From NCBI RefSeq assembly GCF_002994745.2, contig NC_037094.1, positions 39,574,956 through 39,638,955 on the forward strand: a DNA stretch of 64,000 bases, written 5' to 3'. Numbering within the stretch: the stretch's first letter is position 1; each line of letters starts with the position of its first letter. The DNA is from Rosa chinensis (lineage: Eukaryota; Streptophyta; Magnoliopsida; Rosales; Rosaceae). Below are positions 1 through 11,684 of this stretch, piece after piece. The translations under genes and the position numbers were made by a program. Below the pieces are notes generated by a model. The model was not told where the DNA came from. It did no database searches and was given only the letters and a program-made list of their open reading frames with translations.

Positions 1-1863
1 ATATCAAACCACCTGTAGTTCCAAGATTTGGGATTTAAATGGGTAGATGACCCATTTATTTATTTTTATTTGTGTTTGAGATATTTGTGAGGGTTTAGAG
101 CCCTTGAATTTGGTTTTGGTAATTTGGGAATGATTTAATTTTTCTGGTGTTTGGGTAAATTTGACTATTGGAGTCAAGGATTCGGATTGACTAGTGGAGT
201 TAGGGATTCGAGTCTATTGAATTTGACTAGTGGAGTTAGAGATTCGATTTAAAGTTATAGTTGCATTTAGTGGGTCGCTAAATTGCCTACATACCACGTG
301 AATGGATCAAACCATTCTGTTGAGAACTGTGTGTATTTGAGCTTTCTTAGTTTTGTATCAAAAGCAATTTCATTTTGGATTTCGAAGTATTCTTTTATTT
401 TTTTTTTGCTACGAAACTAATGTCCTGATCATTTTTATTTAGACACCCATGACTCTGAGTGAACTCCAAGTCGCGTTTAGCAGTCCTTGTCTTCAACTCG
501 GTGACACCCATAAAGTCAAAACCCTTCAGGCACCACATTTATTATGGACACCCGTGAGAAGTTTACAAATTTAATAAGGGCACCCAGCTGCCATATTTTT
601 CCAATTTCCTTTTTCTCCCTTCTTTTTCACTTCTTATATTTCCTTCTTTCCACCGTCTTTACGCCAAACCCAGACAGAACAGAAGCTCGGCGCTTCTGCC
701 GAGTCGAATTGGAGATGGGTCTGAAGATGGAATGTGATTTGGAGATAGAAATACGCATGGGTCTTCAACTAGACGCAATTTCTCAACTTTTGAAGCTTGA
801 AATTTGCTGTATTGCTTCTTCCTGTGAGAAATTGGGTAAGTACGTTCTCCTCCTTACTCTTGCTTCTAGCTTTGTAACGAAGGCCAAGTACTGACACCCT
901 TTCTATTGCATTTCACAAGAATATTGGCTAAAGCTTTGCATTAGTGTGCATCGGGTAGCATCCAATTCAAAGTCTCCGTCGTTTCGTGGGTGAGGCCAGA
1001 TTCGCTTTATCACCCAATTCAACTTCTTTGCCTTCATTGAACATTTTGATTGTCTTGGTTTTTTTCCTTCGTGCTCACAAGCCCAGTACGAAAGAACTTC
1101 CCTTGCATTTTGACAATGAAGCCTTTTTTTGTCTTATGCAGAGCTTAATTAAACTGCCCCCTTGATTTGCAACGCTCCCAGAACATTCATTCTTCTGTTT
1201 TTTTGCTTTGTGTTTTTGTCAATTTCTGGAATTGCTTTGTTGACATTCACTATACTTGGATTAAAGTTTCATATTTTGGACAAGGATGCCACCGCTAAAG
1301 ACTTCTCTCCTTCAGCTTTTATGTCGGCAGCTCTCCGAAGCTTTCAAATTTATTCTGTTTGTTTGTTTTTTTTTTCTTGGCTACTGCAACTGGTTAGATA
1401 CCAGCACATTTAATTGGAACTCCCCTTTCAATCTGCAATGTCACCACCGATTCATTATTTTTCGTTTAGTTCAAAAAATACTTTTGATTTTTTTGTGAAT
1501 GTAAAAGACACTTACCCTAATTGTATTACAAACTACCAAAGGTTGCAGCTGACTGAAATCTTTTGTGCAGGTTTAAAGCAGAACAGCAGCTAAACTGTCA
1601 AAGCTCCAGAGTTTAAACTCAAGGGTGAGGATTTTGTTTATATTTTTTTTCATGCACCTTTTGTTTGTGCTTTAGAAAGAGAACCTGGAGATTGGGACAA
1701 GCTTTTAATATGGTTTTGGGGTTACCAGTGAGTGAATTGTGGAAAGGGAACATGGAATCCAGGAAAAGTTGTTTGGTGGAGCAGGGATAGCTATGGCCTT
1801 TTGTGGTGGAATTGTGTACTGGTTTGTGTTTGGTTTTGGTAACTTTCGTTTGTGGAATTGGTA
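1..1863. other. No recognisable gene
   Basis: AT-rich sequence without a coding region I can support. Around 590-660 it is pyrimidine-rich. A donor-like GTAAGT near 835 and an acceptor-like TGTGCAG near 1,570 could belong to a non-coding or untranslated exon, but nothing confirms transcription. Short open stretches here show no family resemblance. Confidence 0.5.
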
Positions 1864-1992
1864 TAGTAACAAGGTAACCAGAAGTAACCATAGTAACCAA
1901 AGTATCCAGACTAACCAGTAGCCAAAGTAACAAGTAACAATCCACAAAGGATTTCAATCTCCAGAGTAACCAGAGTATCCAAAGTAACCATC
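1864..1992. repeat. Degenerate AGTAACCA microrepeat
   Basis: The unit AGTAACCA and variants (AGTATCCA, AGTAACAA, CTAACCAG) recur about a dozen times, with the phrase TCCACRARGGATTT occurring twice. A looser repeat of CTGCTACAGTAAC-like phrases continues to about 2,290. It looks like a decayed simple repeat. No coding role is apparent. Confidence 0.6.
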
Positions 1993-2840
1993 CACGAGGG
2001 ATTTAAAAGGGACAGCGAGGCCTTGAATCACTAGCAAGCGACTTTGTGGGCAAAGAAGCTCGTCGGGTTTCACATGGTTTTGTCATCAGGGAAACCAACC
2101 TTGCAAAGGAGCATTGAACTGTTATATGTGGTTGCTACAATGCAAAGGCCTCCAGTAGACCACCTCCCAGAGCTGTTATAGTAACAAAGAGAAACCCCAG
2201 CAGACCTGCTACAATACATGGACTCCGTGGTGAACTGCTACAGTAACAAATAACCAAAGGAATCATTGGGACTGCTACAGTGTAAGGACTCCATCAGGGC
2301 TGCTGCAAGGGCCTCCGCCAGTTTGATTTGCTGCTGTAACTCAAGAGGCTCGATAGGCTTGATCAAGAGAGTAGAACAAGACCTGCGTAAAAAGAAAAGA
2401 AGACTGCTCCGAAAGGATTTGAACCTTTGAAAACACGAACTTCTCCTACTCTGAAATTTTGTTCTCCGTTGTCGCAGGGGGTCTGATTCTTCTCTTTGTG
2501 CTTCTTCCCTCATTTATGTTGGCATGGCCTTTATATATAGTGCACTGCTAACCAGATTGAGTTCAAATGAACTTCTTGTGTCTGTTATATTTGAACCTCT
2601 CGTGTCTGTTGTAAATTGAAACACTGATAAGATAGCTTTAATCCCATCATGGGAACCTCTTTGTATGAATTATAGAGTTGAACTCCAATAACCACAATTA
2701 TCTTCTCAGCAGAAGAATGTGACTTGGGCTTAGCCTTCTATTCATAATTCTTTTTACAAATAAAGCACTCATATTTTCGTTCAATGAAACTGGCCTCAAA
2801 AGTAAATGGAAATGTGAATTTTTTTGGGTATCAACACACA
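1993..2840. other. No recognisable gene
   Basis: Contains the trailing CTGCTACAGTAAC-like phrases to about 2,290, then AT-rich sequence. I see no domain, exon series or transposon terminus here. Confidence 0.45.
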
Positions 2841-2996
2841 TAGGCTTGAGAGCAGTGACCTTCAGAGCAGGGCAATCTTGTCCTCATGGCCCTGCATATC
2901 CCTAATCAATCGGGACAGCATGAAAGAGGCCTTGTTGACCTTGCTCATGCAAAGCCTGTGACGACTCTTGGTCCTTGGGTGGATGAAATCATAGAG
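2841..2996 (-). pseudogene. Ribosomal protein L18 fragment
   Basis: On the minus strand a stretch reads like the middle of eukaryotic 60S ribosomal protein L18. It has an RTKS-type segment, then MSKVNKASFMLSRLI, then GHEDKIAL. After a frameshift it continues with ALKVTALK at 2,841-2,866. In the functional protein roughly 15-20 residues separate these last two pieces, so an internal deletion is likely. There is no start codon context, and a stop follows directly in the first frame. No introns are visible inside this short piece, so it may be a processed copy or a captured fragment. The identification rests on motif memory alone. Confidence 0.6.
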
Positions 2997-3479
2997 CTGA
3001 AACATACAGATCCAGAAACGCAAACACCAGAAACGATCACAAACAAACCCCACAAACGTCGGTCAAGACAAAGTCAAAGCATACCTAGACTGTGAGCTTG
3101 AGGTAAAGTATCCTCTCAGACCTTGAGAATAAACGTGCTTCTCTCCTTCTCCCTAAAATGCCCCTATGGTAAAAATCCCGTTCACACTTTCATCTTCACT
3201 GTCCTATGTGGCCACCCCGAGTCTTCTTTCACGTCTGACCGACGGACGTCAGTTGGTGATTTAATCTATAATTTGAAAGGCTGTGGAGCTTGTGCTTCAC
3301 AGGTGCACACGGTTGCTGCTTTCTCATGGCTGCTAATCAAAGGTAAGATAGATAGATAATGAGGGGAATTACCTTTGACGTGGCTACCTTCAAAACTCAG
3401 CGTCAGCTGCTGCTGAATCAATCAGAATACAAAGGCACTTGAGAACACTGAGCCTTATCAATTGTCAATTGTGGCGGCA
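2997..3479. other. Intergenic region and likely promoter/5' UTR of the oxidoreductase gene
   Basis: This stretch lies between the L18 relic and the first exon of the FAD oxidoreductase. A weak extension of the L18 similarity may reach about 3,030 in another frame. The end (3,400-3,479) would be the gene's 5' untranslated leader. I see no convincing TATA box at a fixed distance. Confidence 0.4.
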
Positions 3480-6400
3480 ATGTCCTCATTCCCAAATACT
3501 CTGCAGTTTCTCCAACCTCTTTCTCACGCTAGCACCAAATCCCTCAGAAAATCAGTTTTGGCGCGAAACTCTTCAAATGGCTCTGTCTCCCTCAAACAAA
3601 TCAAAACTACCCCACTCCCAGGTCTCTCTTGATATCAATTTCGCATTAATTTTCATTTTTTCGAGGAATGAATCGAATTCTGTGGCTGACAAAAGTAGGA
3701 TAGTACTGTTGGCAATTTGTAAGGCTTGATGTTTGTTTCAGTTGTGACAGTGTGTCCATTTGTGGTGCAGGCAAAGCAGAGGCTGATGTTGTAGTCATTG
3801 GGAGTGGTATAGGTGGATTGTGTTGTGCCGGGCTATTAGCTAGGTACCAGCAAGATGTCCTTGTCTTAGAGAGTCATGATCTACCCGGCGGTGCTGCTCA
3901 TTCATTTGAGATTAAAGGCTTTCAATTTGACTCCGGCCCATCTTTGTTCTCTGGTTTTCAATCCAAAGGCCCTCAGGCCAATCCTCTTGGACAAGTAACT
4001 TGTTCTTTCATTTTTCTTTTCTTACTTTCAAGTCATGATTTTATGGACCTACTTTTAGTGTTACTCAAGTATTACTTGAGATTATATTTCAGTTTCTTGC
4101 CATCGATAACATTGATCAAGCTTGCAGCATGACCAAAATGGATCAAAACAGTATAAAGTGCTATGTCAAGCTCAAAATCATTGTTCAATATGTTTGACAT
4201 GTTTACAGTTTATCTGATATAATCAATGCCCATGACATTTCCCCTTTGATTAAACCATGGTGGTATTTTGGTAACAGAGAATTACTTGGTTGTTTCTTAT
4301 TCACTTCAGACCACCAATAATAATAAGTAAATTTAATTATTGCTTCTTCCAATATGAACTCTTTTGGAGATACAAGACTATTGGCTTTAGCTCTTTGGTG
4401 TTCCAAAAGTAGCAAATGAGTATAATTGCTTATCCTAACCTTAAGAGTGTGGTAATTTTGATAAATACTCATGGATTCTCCAAGGAGATGAGTCCAATAA
4501 TATTGCTATCATTTCCAGGTTCTGGATGCATTGGGTGAGATAATTCCTTGTGCCAGTTATGATTCATGGATGGTCTACCTACCTGAAGGTGAATTTCTGT
4601 CGCGCATTGGTCCCACAGACTTTTTCAAGGTGGAATCTGGTTGTGAGTTTTATGCATGTTTTATATGTTAAGCATTGGTTTGTCTATATTAAATATTGCT
4701 TGGTTGTTAATCAGGTCATTGTTAGTCCTCTAGGAATAGTAGGTACAAATAAATATGCATGCATACATAGAACCCTTTATTTTGGAAACTATGAGATTAA
4801 CACGGGTCTCAACAGATTATGATGAAGATATTCCTGAGATCTGCTGTTTACACCAATTTAAACATTTAACCATTTACTATTTAGGTTCCTGATGATGCAC
4901 AAATAGTTCATAAATTTAGGATTTCATTAAATGCTACATACTTCGTTGTAAGAATTGAATTAACAAACAGAAATTCACAGCTGTCCTTGATCAATAAGCA
5001 TGCATGTTGGTGGATTTTATTTCATCCCTTTTATTAATTCATAATCTAACCTCTCTTTCCCTGAGCCATTTGTAGTCAATGTGTTCTATTCACTATGTTT
5101 GGTTTTCTTTCTTCCAGGACCTTGAGAAGTATGCAAGTGCAAATGCTGTTCAAGAATGGAAAAAGCTTTTGGTGAGTGCCATCAATAATGAAAGGAATTT
5201 TATTGGCTATTACCAACTCTTTGAAATTATAAAGAAAAAGCAATGATAGCTGATTTTAATATCAGTGAACATCATATTTCTTTTAAACAGGCATATGCAT
5301 ATGCATACGTTATACATGTTATTGTATCTACAGTTCTTCTTTGTCACTTTTTTAGCTCCTGTTTGAAAATGGAAACTCTTCTAAACTCTACAGGATGCCA
5401 TTCTTCCAATGTCTGCAGCTGCAATGGCTCTGCCTCCACTTTCTATCCGAGGGGATTTGGGTGTTCTTTCTACTGCTGGAGCTAGATATGCTCCCGCTCT
5501 ATTAAAATCTTTTGCTCAAATGGGACCTAAGGGAGCGCTTGGTGCCACAAAGCTACTAAGACCATTTTCAGAAATCATGGACTCATTAGAACTGAAAGAT
5601 CCCTTTATACGTAATTGGGTGGATCTACTGGCTTTCTTGCTTGCTGGGGTGAAATCTAATGGTATACTTTCAGCAGAGATGGTAACTATATATGCATTAA
5701 GTTCTACAGAAGTTCTTTTCGGTTGTTATAACTATGCTTTTTCTTTTTTGAGGTTGTTATAACTATGCTTAGAATATGCTTGTGTCCCAGAAGCTTGTTT
5801 GCTTGTTGACCAAGTTGTTATATATGCAATGAGTTTATTATGGTTGTGCTAGGCTACTTTTGGTTTTGGTGTTCAATAAGGGGACTGGATTCTGCACTCC
5901 ATTTGTGAAAAAACTACACATTTGCAATCCATTTTTGAGCACATATAAACCATTAAAATATATAAAAGGGTAATGTAAGTGTGAAAAATGATGAAAAGTG
6001 GAGTGTGAAAATCACACCCTTCATGCCTGCATATTGTTAACATCTAATATTTAATCACTTATAAATATTATGTAACTCTTGGTATCATTGGTATTATTAT
6101 CTTTCTTCTTATCCTATAATCTGCAGCTTTAGAAATTGATATTCAAGTTTATTGTTTTATGTATGCTCATGTATTATCTGGAAGTGCATCTGCGTTAGTC
6201 CTAACTGAGTGGTAGTGATCTTTTAATGGTTTACATTTTGTGTTACCCGCGTCCAATTGTTTTTTCTTTTCATTGATTTCCGTTTGAACGAGATTGTTCA
6301 GTATAAGATATTCTCATATAACTACAACATAATATTACACTTTTATTCTCCAATTTTTCAGGTTTATATGTTTGCGGAGTGGTATAAGCCAGGTTGCTGT

Positions 6401-7577
6401 CTTGAATACCCTCTTCATGGAAGTGGTGCAGTTGTTGAAGCTCTTGTTCGGGGAATGCAGAAGTTTGGTGGAAGGATTTCTTTAGGAAGTCATGTTGAAA
6501 AAATTGTTGTTGAAAACGGTCGAGCCACTGGGGTCAAGCTAAGAAGTGGACAAGTGAGTAAATTCTGTTCAAAATGTAAAGCTAAATTTAAACTCTTATC
6601 TCTTATGGATCGAGTTTTATATTTAAACATATGAAGAATATGTGTGCTGCAGTTTATACGTGCTAAGAAGGCTGTTGTTAGTAATGCATCTATGTGGGAC
6701 ACTCTAAATCTATTACCTAAAGAAGTTGTTCCAAAGTCATACGAGAAAAGGATTGAGATGACCCCTCAATGTGAATCCTTCATGCATCTTCATTTGGGAT
6801 TTGATGCTGAGGTTAGTGAAATTACAATCTCTTTGGTTAATTTCATCCATCTTCAGTTTCCACTTTTTTCTTATTTCTATTACAAATTGTGCTGAAAAAT
6901 CTCCTTATCAACCAGTGTACGCATAAAGACTTAGGAATTCATCATATAGTTGTCAATGATTGGGATAGAGGGGTTGATGCTGACCAGAATGTTGTTTTGA
7001 TATCTGTACCAAGTGTACTAAGTCCGGATCTGGCACCACCTGGGAAACATGTCTTGCATGCCTATCTTCCAGGAACTGAACCCTTTGATTTGTGGAAAGG
7101 ATTGGACCGTAAAAGTACTGCATACAAAGAGCTCAAAGCTGAAAGATCTGAGGTACTTGCGTATACTTTCCTTCATGTTTTCTCAAGAGTATAAAAGTAA
7201 AGATAATATCTGTTTTTATCATCTCATGCATTTCTTTTAAATGTAATTAACTTGTAACTCAGGTTATGTGGAGAGCTGTGGAGCGGGCACTTGGTCCTGG
7301 GTTTAGCCGTGAAAAATGCGAGGTCAAGTTAGTTGGTTCTCCATTGACGCATCAAAGATTTCTTCGAAGGAACCGAGGAACATATGGGCCAGCAGTAGAA
7401 GCTGGTAAAGACTCTATTCCTGGACACTCCACTCCGATTCCTCAACTTTATTGCTGTGGAGATTCTACTTTTCCTGGCATTGGAGTCCCTGCAGTTGCTG
7501 CTAGTGGTGCCATTGTTGCCAATTCACTAGTTTCTGTTGCTCAACACTCTCAACTTCTTGATGCAATTGGAATCTGA
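3480..7577 (+). CDS. FAD-dependent oxidoreductase, carotenoid isomerase-like (nine exons)
   Basis: Nine exons with GT-AG borders join in frame: 3480-3621, 3771-3994, 4519-4629, 5118-5171, 5394-5681, 6362-6553, 6653-6811, 6916-7152 and 7263-7577. They give 573 residues ending in TGA. Residues 1-47 are rich in Ser, Thr and basic residues with almost no acidic ones, as in a plastid transit peptide. An N-terminal Rossmann motif GSGIGG (58-63) is followed by a run ending in E81, the usual ribose-binding acid of FAD enzymes. A second FAD-contacting motif, GDSTFPGIGVP, lies at 535-545, as in carotenoid isomerase and phytoene desaturase relatives. The layout and length match the Arabidopsis AT1G57770 type from memory. 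I infer a plastid flavoprotein acting on a polyene or similar hydrophobic substrate; the substrate is unknown. The start is the first ATG giving a transit-like leader in frame with exon 2. No lesion is seen. Confidence 0.9.
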
Positions 7578-8161
7578 ATGCCTAGGGATAATCTTGGGGT
7601 ACTTATCCAGCTCATAAAATAGTATATTTTGTATCATTTTTTATATGGAAATGTATCCTTGTCCTTCCAAAATCACTTTGTTAGTATATTGGAAAACTTG
7701 TAGTAGTACTGCTACATACTCTGAATGGATGACGTGAATATTCTTCTATATTTACTATGGAAACATGAAAATCTACTTGTCGGTTGTTTACTTACATCTT
7801 ATAAATTGAGAGTAAGCACATATAAATCTTATATAATCGAGATACCTTTCTCTTTTTGAAAGTTGAGAGTTGATGTTGTTGTCGTGAAAATTGAGAAAGT
7901 AGTTATGATAAATTAAAGAGATGCATTAGAGTTTATGATGTATATTAGACGGAGAAAGTCAAAATTTACAAGAATACCCTTATGTTGATGGTTCTTACCG
8001 TGTTAATCCGTTAACACTAATTCGAATTATTTAGATTTGTGTTCTTATCGTGGTGACCCTATATGAAATCAAATCGATAAACCTTAAACCAGATATGTTA
8101 TGCCTCGTACCTAGAGTTATCGGTTTACTGGTCATTAATTTGGACCATAAATGACGATTTT
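7578..8161. other. 3' flank of the oxidoreductase gene
   Basis: The 3' untranslated region probably ends within the AT-rich stretch around 7,610-7,660. Beyond that I see no gene or element terminus until the LTR start at 8,162. Confidence 0.5.
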
Positions 8162-8405
8162 TGTCACACCCCAAAACCGGGGTCTAACTTGAGGGGTTCT
8201 TGAACAAGAGAAAATGATAATATGATTAAGATTGACTCAAGTTAAACTGAATTATTGATGCGGAATAGCTTAGTTTTAGAAATTCACTAAACCTTCATTT
8301 GTATATCCATGAACTTGAAAATTTCCAGAATCAAAGTAAACATGCTAAGAATTCATTTAGTTTTGAGTTTGGGAAGTAAGCAAAACTTGAACACAAACTG
8401 ACTGA
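8162..8405 (-). mobile_element. LTR F, left piece (chromovirus 3' LTR split by a CACTA element)
   Basis: On the plus strand it starts TGTCACACCCCAAAACCGG, which in sense orientation is a typical TG...GTGTGACA LTR end. It is cut at 8,405 by the CACTA terminus and resumes at 49,962. The other end, CTGGCTATTACA at 52,264, abuts a polypurine tract, so this is the distal end of the 3' LTR of a minus-strand element. Together the pieces give about 2.55 kb. Confidence 0.7.
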
Positions 8406-8625
8406 CACTATAAAAAATAATTCCAATGGCTTCGGCAATTTGCTTCGACGTGGTTTTGCCACCGCGAAAGACTGCTCTTTTGCTTCGACAAAACCTTACG
8501 GTCGCTAAGGATAGAAAAAATTTGCTACCCTATTTGTATTCCATTGCAGTCGCCATGGCCAAACAATATCTTTTACGTCGGCAAAGCTTAGCCATCGTGA
8601 ATGCATCTAAAATCTACTACTGCAA
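8406..8625 (+). repeat. CACTA left terminus and subterminal repeats
   Basis: Starts at CACTATAAAAA and holds repeated TTCGAC, GGTCGC, AGTCGCC and CGTCGGC motifs. These match in style the GACGGC/GTCGC motifs of the opposite end. Such clusters are normally transposase binding sites in CACTA elements. Confidence 0.65.
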
Positions 8626-9486
8626 GCAGGTGCCGTCGCGTCAACTACTAATAAACTTCTATAGCAAAGTTTCTCTTATTAAGGAAACCCAATCTTTTTA
8701 GGGTTTATAAAAAATCCTCTCTCTCCTTTTCTCTGTTCTCTCCCTCAGCAACACTTAATTTCTTCTTTCTATCCATTTTGATTGATCTTTAGATAAATTT
8801 TTGTTCAGATTTGTTTTCGTTCTCTTTCGATCTTTAGATAAATTTCTTCTTTCTTGCCTCTTAATTTACGAGCAACAAACGCTCGCTATTCATTGCTGGA
8901 AAAAGGGTGGATCGAGCTTCACCAAATTTTCATCAAATCTGGCCACCTCAATAGCAAATCTACTGATTAGTCTGGCTCTTTCAGCTTCCTCTATAAACTC
9001 CAGGAAGAAATTTGAGCAAATCACAAAGGAACAGGTGAAACCTAATTTCATTTTTTTGTGCTTTCAACTTTTCGGAGTAACACATCGGGAGAAAAGAACC
9101 AATTTGTGTCCACCAGGCCAGTAGAGTTTTTGGTATCTTATTAATTGTTTTGGGACTGGGACCTTTGCAGTCTCTGAACCCATGACTATTGGCACTTACA
9201 TTTCCTCATGTTATATTACGTGTTGAGCTCTGAAATGGGCTTGTCTTAATTGTTCATGATTGGTCAGTTTGAAGTTTGAAGATGTCTCTAAGCAATTTAT
9301 GGGTCTTGATTTCTTATAGATGTTATTGAAACTATACTTTGTTTCTACTTGTTTGGAGCCTCATTTTGTTGTCCTGGTGTTCATTTTGATTTCTTCGATA
9401 CATGATTTTCAGTTATTTTAATTATTTTCTTGTTTCCCACATGTTTGGTATATCATGTGAAAATGTATGTTACCATGTGAAATCAG
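8626..9486. other. CACTA interior, no recognised gene
   Basis: Contains CT-rich sequence around 8,710-8,780 and an open stretch around 8,880-9,040 ending at a donor-like CAG/GTGAAA. It could be a 5' exon of the captured gene but shows no motif I recognise. An acceptor-like AATCAG at 9,481-9,486 precedes the next exon. Confidence 0.4.
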
Positions 9487-10997
9487 GTTTGCATACCAAG
9501 GGGCAAGGGCATGAGAGGTTGATATTATTTTCTGATAGTAATGTATGTGATGGAATGGTCTTGTCTTCATGTATTGTGGTAACCCGGGAGAGGGGTCCCA
9601 CAGCTCTGCGAGCCCGAGCCAATGAGAAACCTACATGTCACGAATGACATCCCGATAACTCATCAACTCGAAATCGCAAGGACTTTTGGGTTTAGGTTGT
9701 TGGTTTACAAAACATTTTCTTAGACAAGTCATCTAGCAACCGAACAACATATTTTCAAAAGCAGAATTTAAAGTGGGCTTACAATAGGAGCCCAATTTGA
9801 AAAATAACAAATCACTAAGTAAATACAAGTATGAGAGACGCGCCCTAGGGTTACATGTCTCCCGAAATTTTGTAAATAAGCGAGTAGAAAACAAATAATT
9901 AAATAAAAAGTAAATAAATAAGTTACTTCAAATTCCGATAAAGGACTAAGACCTTAATTTAATAAAGTTAAAGAGAAATACGCCAAGCCAGGCCATGTGC
10001 CTCCCCTGTACGCTCTCGGACCACATGCTCGAAACCTGCACACTGTTGTAGGGGTGAGCTTTCATCCTCGCATGTCCAGTGTGATGACCTGGATTTCTGT
10101 TATTTAATTTTAGTAATTAATAATGGACCAGTTGTACGAATAATTGTTATTGTGCTTTATTCGTAAGTTGTATGTGAAGTGGAATGGTTTTCGTACGTAT
10201 AATTATTCGAATTTCACAATTTAGGGGGTCGTGTGAAGTTTGACTTTTTATACGTTGGGATTCTAGGAAAACTTCCTTCTCGAGAGTTGTAGAGCGCGTC
10301 GATACGAGTTCGGGGACATGTGGTTAGCGTCAATCGTAGTTCGTATGAGAAAGTTATGGCTATCAGAAGAAGTTTCCGTTCTAGTATAAATATGGAAAAT
10401 CAGAAAATATCTTCATAATTCCTCATTCCCTTTTTCGGAAACTCTCCTTCCTCTCTCTTCTCTCTCGGTCGACACCTTCAGAATCTAAATTTTCCGCCTG
10501 ACCCAACCCGACTTTTCCGGTGGTCTCTGGCCGTGAAAATTTCCAGACTAGCTCGTCTCAGCCGTCTGCTCCTCCCTCTGGTATCCTCTAGCGGCGATTC
10601 TCCTCCACGGCGGCGCTGCAAGACGGCAAAGATTGAAGTTTTCCGACCCAACAGGAAAACGTAATTCCGGCGACGGCACGGCTTCAAGTTTCCTTTTTTG
10701 GTTTCATGGGAACCTTTTGGATCGATCTATGGTGTTTGTTTTGATAGATTTACGTGGAAATCGGTTCAACTTGGATTGAGCGAAAATTTAAAGCTTGTGA
10801 GGTACTTGACAAAGTACTTTGGACTGTTATTTTGTGGATTGGCTGCTTTGTGCTATATTGAAGACGCAGCGGGAGTTTCGAGGTGAGTAATCTCACAACG
10901 TTCATTTACGAACGGAGTTACCATTATTGTTTTGGCGTTATTTATTTAACTGCAAACTATAGTTGGTATTAGTAGGCATTCCTGAGTGAATGACTAC

Positions 10998-11040
10998 GTA
11001 TATTTATATATATATATATATATTTATGTGAAATATATAT
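10998..11040. repeat. AT microsatellite
   Basis: A run of TA dinucleotides inside LTR C1. A similar TA-rich stretch is present at the equivalent place of C2 (near 15,555-15,590). Confidence 0.8.
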
Positions 11041-11225
11041 ATTCTTGTGAGTGGTGTGTGATGAATAATATGCATGATGATGTTCATATTATTGTAGAAG
11101 GCTACTTTTCAGGAAACAATATTGTAGAAAAAGATGTTTTCTATTGTTTGAAATGTAGTGAATTTGATGTTACATATTTGAGTCAAGCGTGACTCATTTT
11201 AGATGTATTAGTCCTTGTACCAAGA

Positions 11226-11451
11226 GCCACAGATGGTGAGCAGGGATGGGGAAAGCCGAAACTAGATGTTTGTAACGTTTTTAGGTCAGGTATGACTTAC
11301 TTAACGTTTGACTTTGAGACCAGACGGGGTCTAAAGATCATATATCACAGATGGTGACAGGTCGCAGATGGTGACCTTGATGTTTGATTTTATGACCAGA
11401 TGGGGTCTGAAATCATATGTCACAGATGGTGACAGGTCGCAGATGCTGACC
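11226..11451 (+). repeat. Hairpin array in LTR C1 (loop AGATG)
   Basis: At least six short inverted repeats share the loop AGATG or AGACG but have different arms. Examples are TGTCAC/GTGACA (11,418-11,434), GGTCGC/GTGACC (11,360-11,376), AGACC/GGTCT (11,317-11,332), GACC/GGTC (11,394-11,407) and TCAC/GTGA (11,345-11,357). An 80-bp tandem duplication accounts for part of the similarity between units. Confidence 0.65.
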
Positions 11452-11684
11452 AAGGCAGGAAATAGGTAATCACGTCCGTGGCCGGACTAGTCGTTATGAT
11501 TTCAGTAGAGCTCTAGTCTGTCTACCATTATAGCCTATGGGGGTAACGGTCGAGGTTGCTGGAGACTCATAAGTATGTAGTTTAAAGGAGAGTTTCGAGA
11601 GTATTCTTTTTTTATTGTCTAGATGAGACTTGAATTGCTTCTTGATGGTTAAGTTAGCAAATAGAATATTGTCACAGCGGTGAC

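Noticed and set aside
544..894. 116-residue open stretch as a gene
   Set aside because: It shows no domain, no support from splice structure and low-complexity hydrophobic translation from a pyrimidine-rich leader-like region.
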